DNA of 64,000 bases from a bacterium (GTDB taxonomy: Bacteria; Bacillota; Clostridia; Lachnospirales; Lachnospiraceae). The position numbers and the translations under genes are program-made. Of the stretch, positions 57,993 through 64,000 are shown in pieces (positions within the stretch are counted from its first letter, which is position 1; the number at the start of each line of letters is the position of its first letter). The notes beneath the pieces were generated by a model that saw nothing but the letters and a program-made list of their open reading frames with translations, was not told where the DNA came from and ran no database searches. The stretch lies in NCBI GenBank assembly GCA_023663725.1, contig JAMPGX010000017.1, positions 21,189-85,188 on the forward strand, in the 5' to 3' direction.

Positions 57993-58039
57993 CTATTTTC
58001 TGTCCTTCTCTCTGTCATATGTTCTTGTGGGTTCGCGGC

Positions 58040-59113
58040 TTATTCTTCCCCATGATTACGTCTGCGCGCGGACTTTGCGCCGCGCCAGTTGGCCGGAATG
58101 GTAAGCAGCCATGCGGCAGCAAGGGAGCATACGCACACAGCCAGATAATGAATAAGGCTTTGCTCCTTGAGAGGCAGCAGGTAAGGCAGACGGGCGCAGA
58201 GCCTCACTGCCACAATGAAAGCGGGATGGAGGATATATATCAGCATGGCGACTTGGCGTAACCTTGGACTGGCAGGGCAGGGCCAGCGCAGAAGCAGGCC
58301 ATAGAGACAGTACATCACCGGAATCAGCATCAGATACATGCTGTCGTGACGCTGAGCCTCCAGGCCGCGCAGCCCAAAAGCTTCCCCTGTCAGGAGAAGC
58401 AGGGAGAGAGCCAGTCCCGCCGCAAGTACGGGAGAGCCAGGCAGATGATTGGCGCGATTGTCAGAATCAGAAGTCTGACGGTGCAGTTCCCCCAGATAGG
58501 TTCCCATCAGCAAAAACAGCGGGGCCAGAAACAGGCCGTTGCGCGTGTAGGACCAGACGTGGAAGCCCCAGTCACACAGACTTCGCAGCGGGGGGAGGTA
58601 TGTGGTCAAGCCATAGTAGCTGTCACCTGACAGTCCCAGCAGATAGAGGAGAATGCACACTGCTGTCAGGGCATGCGGCCGTAACCGACGGCTGAGCAGA
58701 AACAACAGCAGCATTCCCAGCATACAGGCGGGAAAATACCACAGGTGATAGAAGGTGCCATCCCAGAACAGCATGCGCATTATTTCTGCCAGGCCCAGTC
58801 CTTTATAATGTCCCGCGTAGATGCCCAGCGGCAGATACAGCAGGATGCATATCAGATAGAGCATTCCGGTGCGGGCCAGATAATGGAATAGTCTGCGGGC
58901 AGCCCGCGGTCCAGGTTCCAGGATCCGTGGCAGCACAAACTGTCCGGTCACCATCAGGAAAAAAGGCACGGCTACTCTTGCCACGACGCGGGTGAGCAGG
59001 AAATCCGCTTCCGCGGACAGACAGGTCAGCGGGGAGGTATGGATGGCGACGACCAACAAGGCGGCCCATATGCGAAAGCGGTCCAAGCCGCCGGTATTGC
59101 TTGTTTGATTCAT
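58040..59113 (-). CDS. Membrane acyltransferase-like protein (VanT membrane half)
   Basis: A 357-residue protein with about ten TM helices of the acyltransferase-3 type: GLDRFRIWAALLVVAIHTSPL, RVAVPFFLMVTGQFVLP and FYHLWYFPACMLGMLLL. The same domain forms the N-terminal half of VanT, thought to take part in serine uptake. AAGGAG before ATG 59113 fixes the start. It ends with TAA 47 bp before the racemase gene, which is in another frame. Confidence 0.85.
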   Translation of the reverse strand: MNQTSNTGGLDRFRIWAALLVVAIHTSPLTCLSAEADFLLTRVVARVAVPFFLMVTGQFVLPRILEPGPRAARRLFHYLARTGMLYLICILLYLPLGIYAGHYKGLGLAEIMRMLFWDGTFYHLWYFPACMLGMLLLFLLSRRLRPHALTAVCILLYLLGLSGDSYYGLTTYLPPLRSLCDWGFHVWSYTRNGLFLAPLFLLMGTYLGELHRQTSDSDNRANHLPGSPVLAAGLALSLLLLTGEAFGLRGLEAQRHDSMYLMLIPVMYCLYGLLLRWPCPASPRLRQVAMLIYILHPAFIVAVRLCARLPYLLPLKEQSLIHYLAVCVCSLAAAWLLTIPANWRGAKSARRRNHGEE

Positions 59114-59159
59114 GATAAACTCCTTCTTTCTCATGGAATGTGCTCTGCGGTCTTCTGTC

Positions 59160-59921
59160 TCATAGTAGTCCTGAAGAGTATGGCGCCCACTGGGTCAGCA
59201 CAAAGCCGTCCACATTGTTGCCGGATATCTGGTACGGAGCGGCTTCATTGACCTCGATCACGGTCTGCTCTGAGTTGGCCGGTATATAGGAGATATAGAT
59301 GGCGCGTCCTCCGATTCGGATACAGTAGGGATGCAGGCGGCTGTCAAATTGCTTGATATACTCCGTGTACTCCTCCAGCGTCTGATTGTTTTCCTCCATG
59401 ATCCGCGCATGAGGGACACCTACATAGCGGAAGTGCCAGGGCTCGCATCCTATGCCAGTGACTGCTTCCTTGCCGGCGGGATAGCGCAGGATGAAACCGT
59501 GACTGGCGGCCTGGCGCTTAAACTGTCCACATACGCCAACGTCAGGGAATTCAGGACAGATAAAATCGATATGCTCCTGGCGCAGGCCCAGATCGATGGC
59601 CAGCCCCGTCTGATGCTCGCTGTGGCCGGGAACCGCCACATAGGTTCGAGTATATTCCGGACCGTTTTCCTTGAGACAGGAGTTCCAGATGGCCTGCTGC
59701 TCAGCCATAGAGCGCCATCCACTGACCAGGGCGATGAGGCGTTGCCCGTCGAGCTCCTGTATCAGCTCCCTGAGCAATCGGGCTGCCTGGCGCTCCAGCT
59801 GTATTCCGTCAGCCACACACACCAAATCCTTTGGGGCATCCCAGGCCATGCTGTGTCTGCCATTTACAAGGATCAGCGTGCCTGTGTGCAGGGCTTCCCG
59901 TCTTAGAGTAATCTGTTTCAT
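59160..59921 (-). CDS. vanXY: D,D-dipeptidase/D,D-carboxypeptidase VanXY type
   Basis: A 253-residue zinc peptidase without signal peptide. Zinc and catalytic residues: His103 and Asp110 in SEHQTGLAIDLG, Glu160 and His163 in EPWHFRYVG. VanXY proteins hydrolyse D-Ala-D-Ala and remove terminal D-Ala from UDP-precursors in the cytoplasm, leaving D-Ser-ended ones. It is preceded by the ligase with an ATGA overlap of 4 bp. Confidence 0.9.
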   Translation of the reverse strand: MKQITLRREALHTGTLILVNGRHSMAWDAPKDLVCVADGIQLERQAARLLRELIQELDGQRLIALVSGWRSMAEQQAIWNSCLKENGPEYTRTYVAVPGHSEHQTGLAIDLGLRQEHIDFICPEFPDVGVCGQFKRQAASHGFILRYPAGKEAVTGIGCEPWHFRYVGVPHARIMEENNQTLEEYTEYIKQFDSRLHPYCIRIGGRAIYISYIPANSEQTVIEVNEAAPYQISGNNVDGFVLTQWAPYSSGLL

Positions 59922-61009
59922 GTCCGCTTCTCCTTTGCTTCCTGCTGTAGAGCCTGGGACAGGATGCGGTCTAACACCTCCGAAAAAGGGATGCCGGCGG
60001 CGCGCATCATGCCAGGATATCGGCTGTGCTCGGTAAATCCAGGTATCGTGTTTACCTCGTTAAACACGATGCGACCTTCCGGCGTCAGGAACATATCTAC
60101 GCGGGCAAAGCCGCTGCAGCCCAGGGCTCGATAGATTTTTGCGGCGGTCAGCTTAAGCTCCCTCGCCTTGTCCGGAGCGATTCGGGCGGGAACATGGATG
60201 GCCGCAGTCTGTAGCGTGTATTTCTCTGTATAGTCAAAAAAACCGCCGGACAGTTCGATCTCGTCCACTTCGCCTGTGATCAGCTCCCTGGTTCCCAGCA
60301 CGGCACAGCCCACCTCAAAGCCAGCAATGCTTTCTTCCAGAATAACCTGGTCATCATAGCAAAATGCCAGTTCCAGAGCTGTTTGCAGCTGCTCTGATGA
60401 GAGAGCTCTGCTCACGCCGTAGGAGGAGCCAGCTTTTACAGGCTTTACATATAGCGGGAAGCCAGCTTGATGGGCAAAGGCTTCTGCCTGTTCCACAAGG
60501 GAGGAGAGCTGATCTGTATCAGGGCGATCCAGCACCAATGCTCTGGGCGTGCAGATACCTGCCAGAGAGACCAGGCGGTGGGCCCGGTCCTTATCCATAC
60601 AGAGAGCGGAGGCGAGGGTGCCGCAGCCTGCCAGAGGGATTCCGGCCAGCTCGATCAGGCCCTGGAGGGTGCCGTCCTCACCGCCTTTTCCGTGGAGGAT
60701 GGGCAATGCCACATCCACAGGAAGCCTCTCCAGGAGTTCTGCCTTGTATACCAGCAGCTCATGAGCGCTGCGGCTGGGAGAGAGCGCGGCGGGAACGCAA
60801 TGTGTATGATCCTCATGCCAGGTATCTGCCGGTATCCGCTCCAGATCACCGGTGTAGTGATACCAGTCGCCCTGGCGGGTGATTCCCACCAGGATGAGAT
60901 GATAGCGCTCCCGATTCAAGCCGCGGATCACACTGCTTGCGGACTCCAGGGAGACGCTGTACTCGGAGGAACAGCCACCGAAAAAAATAGCAACATTTAT
61001 CTTGTTCAT
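59918..61009 (-). CDS. vanG: D-alanine--D-serine ligase, VanG type
   Basis: A 363-residue ATP-grasp ligase. It has FFGGCSSEYSVSLESA (residues 9-24), HGKGGEDGTLQGLIELAGIP, KPVKAGSSYGVSR, FDYTEKYTLQTAAIHVPARI and the metal motif FNEVNTIPGFTEHSRYP. The EKYT(L) segment at residues 262-266 is that of D-Ser ligases (VanC/E/G), not the EKG-type of D-Lac ligases or the AKY of housekeeping Ddl. It would make D-Ala-D-Ser for peptidoglycan precursors that bind vancomycin poorly. Specificity is inferred from the motif. Confidence 0.88.
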   Translation of the reverse strand: MNKINVAIFFGGCSSEYSVSLESASSVIRGLNRERYHLILVGITRQGDWYHYTGDLERIPADTWHEDHTHCVPAALSPSRSAHELLVYKAELLERLPVDVALPILHGKGGEDGTLQGLIELAGIPLAGCGTLASALCMDKDRAHRLVSLAGICTPRALVLDRPDTDQLSSLVEQAEAFAHQAGFPLYVKPVKAGSSYGVSRALSSEQLQTALELAFCYDDQVILEESIAGFEVGCAVLGTRELITGEVDEIELSGGFFDYTEKYTLQTAAIHVPARIAPDKARELKLTAAKIYRALGCSGFARVDMFLTPEGRIVFNEVNTIPGFTEHSRYPGMMRAAGIPFSEVLDRILSQALQQEAKEKRT

Positions 61010-61049
61010 GAAGAATGCTCCTTTCTTATCTTATATGGGTCTAAAGGGT

Positions 61050-61877
61050 TCAGCAACTTTCGTCAGCGATAGGCGTACCCTCTGGAAGCGTATAGCCGAT
61101 GCGACAGACATTGCGGTACAGCGTTCGCGTGTCACGGACCTGACCGCTTTCCCTGTCGATGCGGGACTGCACCACATCCACCTCCTCCCAGATGTTGCCC
61201 TGCCTGCGCAGGTAGCGCACGGGTCCATTGCTGACAGTGTAGCACAGTGGATCCTGACGGTCGGCATAGAGATATCCCCAAATTCGCTCTGCGTCAAAGG
61301 CAATGTGGAGCTGGAATGTGTAATCTGTGTCGTTGCGCACCTTCAGATCCTTCCAGCCCTCGGCCAGAGTAGCGTCTACGCCCATGGGGGCGTCGCTGGG
61401 CGGCTCGGGAAAATCCTTGCTGCCATGGCCATGGCGCTCCACAACGGTCAGCGGAGAGTGGAGGAATATCCAGAATAACAGATTGCTCAGCTGGCACATG
61501 CCGCCTCCGGAGGCTGTAGTCAATTGTCCGTTTATCACGGTCAAGCCGTCGCGGTAGGGCTCCCTGCGGTCGGCGTGGCGGGTTGCCAGGCTGAACGAGA
61601 AGGTCTCCCCAGGACGGATCAACAGACAGTCCAGCGTGGCTGCCGCCAGCTTCAGATTGTGGACCTTATTTTCCTGATAGATCATGTCAAAGCCGGTATC
61701 CCGATTGTACATGGGACAGCTGGAGGAAAAGACCTCCATCGGCAGCCGCTCTCTGGCAACAGTGGCGGCGTAATGGTTGCGGTCCAACCGCATTCCCAGA
61801 TAAAAGCATACCTTGCGCTGCCAGACGCGCAGAGGGATAAGCCAGGGAAAAAGCTGTGTGATGCGTTTTCGTGTCAT
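61050..61877 (-). CDS. vanW: VanW family protein
   Basis: A 275-residue protein. The VanW domain covers most of it: NRDTGFDMIYQENKVHNLKLAAATLDCLLIRPGETFSFS and INGQLTTASGGGMCQLSNLLFWIFLHSPL with the GGGxCQxS motif. VanW proteins accompany vanB and vanG clusters; their function is unknown. AAAGAGG before ATG 61877 is used; an in-frame ATG at 61919 lacks a good site. It is first of the structural van genes. Confidence 0.9.
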   Translation of the reverse strand: MTRKRITQLFPWLIPLRVWQRKVCFYLGMRLDRNHYAATVARERLPMEVFSSSCPMYNRDTGFDMIYQENKVHNLKLAAATLDCLLIRPGETFSFSLATRHADRREPYRDGLTVINGQLTTASGGGMCQLSNLLFWIFLHSPLTVVERHGHGSKDFPEPPSDAPMGVDATLAEGWKDLKVRNDTDYTFQLHIAFDAERIWGYLYADRQDPLCYTVSNGPVRYLRRQGNIWEEVDVVQSRIDRESGQVRDTRTLYRNVCRIGYTLPEGTPIADESC

Positions 61878-61940
61878 AATATCCTCTTTTCTGCTAAAAG
61901 ATAGATTGTGTCCGTCCATGCGGGGGACTCAATAAGGGTA

Positions 61941-61974
61941 AGTATAGCAGGCCTTCGTGACAATTTCGTGACAA
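61941..61974 (-). promoter_or_regulatory. vanW promoter with tandem repeat, putative VanR operator
   Basis: Minus strand: TTGTCACGAA occurs twice, perfectly, with an 11-bp period (61965-61974 and 61954-61963), ending 7 bp before TATACT (61941-61946). Direct repeats at helical phase over a weak -35 are the typical arrangement of OmpR/VanR-type activators. It lies between the VanRS terminator and vanW, the position where VanR acts in known clusters. Confidence 0.7.
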
Positions 61975-61981
61975 CCCGCAC

Positions 61982-62023
61982 AAAAAAACCTCCCTGATAC
62001 GCTCATTGTATCAAGGAGGTTAG
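61982..62023 (-). terminator. Terminator separating vanRS from vanW-G-XY-T
   Basis: AACCTCC-C-TGATAC pairs with GTATCA-A-GGAGGTT (about 61988-62001 and 62009-62022). On the minus strand it is followed by TTTTTTTG. It ends the vanR-vanS transcript. Confidence 0.85.
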
Positions 62024-62087
62024 AGGGATGTTTGTGGTATTCCTCATGAATTTCTTATTTTTTTCTGACAAATTGAGGAAGAAAAAA

Positions 62088-63221
62088 TTAGCTTTGGGGC
62101 AGCAGGACGGTAAAGGCAATCTCTTCGTCGGCGCTTTCCGCCTGTATGCTGCCTCCATGGAGTTCCACGATCTCCCTGGAGATGGCCAGTCCAAGTCCTG
62201 CGCCGCCTGTGGAGGCACTGCGGGAATTGTCCAGTCGGAAGAACTGCTCAAAGATCCGTCCCAGCTTCTCAGGGGGAATGGTACGACCGCGGTTGCTGAT
62301 CCGTACCTCCATGCAGGGGGCTTGCCCTGGTTTGACGCCCGCTGTCTCCTTTTCGCTCGTCTCCACACTGCGCATGGTCAGTGTGATGGCAGTGTCGGGA
62401 TAGCTGTAATTCACGGCATTGCGGATCAGATTGTCGAACACCCGCTGTAGCTTGTCAGGGTCCCCGTTTATCGGTTTGTCCGGCTCCAGCTCAAGCTGCC
62501 AGGACAGTCCCTTCTCCGCCAGAACGGGGAGAAATTCATAGGTGATCTGCTCCAGCATCCGGCTTAAATTGATCTGTTCAAGCTCCAACGTCAGAGTACT
62601 TAGGTTAAAGCGAGTGATGTCGAAGAACTCGTTGGTCAGCTCCTCCAGGCGCAGCGCCTTGTCCAGAGCGATGCCGGTGTACCGGGCGCGCAGCTCGGGG
62701 GAGATCTGCGGCTCATCCTGCAATAGGCTCAGATAGCCGATCACGCTGGTCAGGGGTGTCTTCAGATCGTGAGCCAGGTAGATGACCAGATCATTCTTTC
62801 TCTTTTCTGCTTCCCGGGCCATAGCCTCCGCCTGCAGGCCCTCGAGCCGGAAACGGTTCAATTGTTCTTCCACTTCGATCATCAGCTTCGAGAGCCGCAC
62901 CGGTTCGTCGCGGGAGGTAATCAGCTTGCCCGAGGCGTTTACGATCTCATCCAGATACCGCAGAGGCCGCGTAATGAAATGGTAAGTGATGAATGTCCAG
63001 CCTGTCAGAATGAGCAGTGTCAGGAAAAAGGGCAGATAACTTTTAAATATTTTGAGAATTTGGTACAGGGGTTCATATTCGTACCAGGTGCGCAGTCCGC
63101 ATACGAACCAGGCCAGCAGGATCAATAGGATCAGCGCGACTACAAAGCCCAGCATGGATAGCAGATAACGCAGCATGATTCGTCGGGAGATCCGGCTTCT
63201 CTGTAAGATATGGTTACTCAA
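62088..63221 (-). CDS. vanS: Sensor histidine kinase VanS-like
   Basis: A 377-residue membrane kinase. TM helices at about 18-42 and 62-82 bracket a very short outer loop (about 20 residues). An HAMP-like linker follows, then the H-box IYLAHDLKTPLTSVIGYLSLL with His151, N-box DNLIRNAVNYSYPD and G-boxes with GGAGLGLAISREIVELHGG. The H-box sequence is that of VanS of the vanB/G groups. It overlaps vanR by 8 bp. Confidence 0.9.
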   Translation of the reverse strand: MSNHILQRSRISRRIMLRYLLSMLGFVVALILLILLAWFVCGLRTWYEYEPLYQILKIFKSYLPFFLTLLILTGWTFITYHFITRPLRYLDEIVNASGKLITSRDEPVRLSKLMIEVEEQLNRFRLEGLQAEAMAREAEKRKNDLVIYLAHDLKTPLTSVIGYLSLLQDEPQISPELRARYTGIALDKALRLEELTNEFFDITRFNLSTLTLELEQINLSRMLEQITYEFLPVLAEKGLSWQLELEPDKPINGDPDKLQRVFDNLIRNAVNYSYPDTAITLTMRSVETSEKETAGVKPGQAPCMEVRISNRGRTIPPEKLGRIFEQFFRLDNSRSASTGGAGLGLAISREIVELHGGSIQAESADEEIAFTVLLPQS

Positions 63222-63906
63222 TGGTATATCCCACCCCCCATACAGTCTTCACATATTTGGGCCGTCTGGCCGGCTCCTTTAATTTTTCTCGAATTCGAGC
63301 GATATGCGCCATCACCGTATTGTTGTTGTCCAGATATTTCTCGCCCCATACGGCTTCAAAGAGCTCCTCTGAGGATACCACACTGCCCTGATGCTCGCAG
63401 AGATACCAGAGAATGTTGAATTCTATCGGAGTGAGGATGATCTCCTGTCCGTTGATGCTGCAGTGGTGGGCGTCCCTGTCCATGTGCAGTCCCCGAATAT
63501 CCCGTTCGGTTTGCTCCTGCTGGGGAACGGCGGTGTTGTACCGGGTGTAGCGTCTGAGCTGAGTGCGTACTCTGGCGGTGAGTTCCAGTGGGTTGAAGGG
63601 CTTGGTGATATAATCGTCCGCTCCCAGAGTCAGACCGGTGATCTTGTCCAGATCCTCGCCGCGGGCTGTCAGCATGATGATGGGAAACAGATGATGCTCC
63701 CGTATCTGCTGGCACAGAGCGAAGCCGTCCATATCCGGCAGCATCACATCCAGTATGGCCAGGCTGAGGTGCTCGCGATCCACACAGGCCAGAGCGTCGG
63801 TGGCGGTATAACATGTGAACACCTCATATCCCTCATTTTTCAGATAGACAGTCACCAGATCCGCAATGGCCGTCTCATCGTCTACAATCATGATTTTGTC
63901 CTGCAT
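63214..63906 (-). CDS. vanR: Response regulator VanR-like
   Basis: A 230-residue OmpR-family regulator. Receiver domain (about 1-120) with acidic pocket DDE at 9-11, phosphoacceptor Asp53 (ILDVMLPD) and the conserved Lys in DYITKPF. The winged helix is at about 135-228, ending RPKYVKTVWGVGYTIE. It is first of the cluster and would activate the vanW promoter at 61941-61974. GAAAGGAG lies upstream. Confidence 0.92.
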   Translation of the reverse strand: MQDKIMIVDDETAIADLVTVYLKNEGYEVFTCYTATDALACVDREHLSLAILDVMLPDMDGFALCQQIREHHLFPIIMLTARGEDLDKITGLTLGADDYITKPFNPLELTARVRTQLRRYTRYNTAVPQQEQTERDIRGLHMDRDAHHCSINGQEIILTPIEFNILWYLCEHQGSVVSSEELFEAVWGEKYLDNNNTVMAHIARIREKLKEPARRPKYVKTVWGVGYTIE

Positions 63907-63942
63907 CTTTACCCTGCGCGCTCCTTTCCTGGGTTTATTTCA

Positions 63943-64000
63943 TTTTAGCCGATTGCGAAACTGCCTTTTCCCAGTACCGAATTGTGCAAATTGTATATTC
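63943..64000. repeat. Dispersed palindromic intergenic element, copy C (cut by window end)
   Basis: Contains GCCGATTGCGAAACTGCC, then CAGTACCGAATTGTGCA and TTGTATATTC, matching the left arm of copy B at 46990-47038 and the inverted right arm of copy A. It stands upstream of vanR and continues beyond the window. Confidence 0.65.

Noticed and set aside
57993-58039. That the two VanT halves are one gene split by a frameshift
   Set aside because: There is a normal TAA, a 47-bp gap and a GAAGGA ribosome site before the racemase ATG. A frameshift would not explain these, although reads were not available to exclude an assembly error fully.

Overview
The window is a chromosomal stretch of a low-GC-lineage Gram-positive anaerobe, most likely a gut-type member of the Lachnospiraceae (Clostridia). 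The inference rests on gene content: paired glgC/glgD genes, a pyruvate formate-lyase with its activase and a 2[4Fe-4S] ferredoxin, a DUF1858 redox protein, MecA, SpoVG, a CwlD-type amidase, BioY and QueT transporters, an F-type ATP synthase whose c subunit carries a sodium-binding signature, and a vanG-type cluster. Most genes are closely packed, have strong AGGAGG-like ribosome sites and recognisable sigma-A promoters. I found no rRNA, tRNA, CRISPR array, transposase or phage gene.

Layout. 0.1-2.5 kb: first glgC-glgD pair (minus). 2.8-10.2 kb: a YdcF-like membrane protein, DUF951, rpsF-ssb-rpsR, gdpP-rplI-dnaB and a MerR-like regulator. 10.2-16.3 kb: anaerobic redox block with ferredoxin, pflA, a DUF1266 protein, a pyruvate formate-lyase split into separate genes, DUF1858 and mecA. 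16.9-24.5 kb: envelope and nucleotide genes (GH18 hydrolase, amidase, tsaC, rpiB, upp, dCMP deaminase, coiled-coil SleB hydrolase, DUF402). 24.6-32 kb: complete ATP synthase operon atpZ-I-B-E-F-H-A-G-D-C. 32-37.4 kb: a poorly known operon with a methyltransferase, a large extracytoplasmic protein and an acyltransferase. 37.4-43.7 kb (minus): queT, bioY, prs, two helicase-loader-type genes and murC. 44-46.4 kb: second glgC-glgD pair. 46.5-56.8 kb: spoVG, pth, mfd, xpaC-telA and a domain-permuted GH3 enzyme. 56.8-63.9 kb (minus): a vanR-vanS | vanW-vanG-vanXY-vanT cluster.

How the parts work together. The two glgCD pairs make ADP-glucose for glycogen. The Pfl block turns pyruvate into acetyl-CoA plus formate, with the radical-bearing domain made as a separate 80-residue protein. 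The van cluster would make precursors ending in D-Ala-D-Ser and remove normal D-Ala-D-Ala ones under control of VanRS.

Most notable observations: (1) the three-gene pfl arrangement, where the core enzyme lacks its glycyl-radical domain, that domain is a separate gene, and a third small gene looks like a partial copy of the domain with a Cys-rich tail in place of the glycyl loop; (2) the VanT membrane and racemase halves are separate genes, and a tandem 10-bp repeat with 11-bp period sits on the vanW promoter; (3) a cluster of DnaA-box-like 9-mers lies upstream of the helicase-loader operon; (4) a BirA-type operator overlaps the bioY promoter and a preQ1-I-like element precedes queT; (5) a family of long, nested palindromic intergenic repeats occurs at least three to four times.
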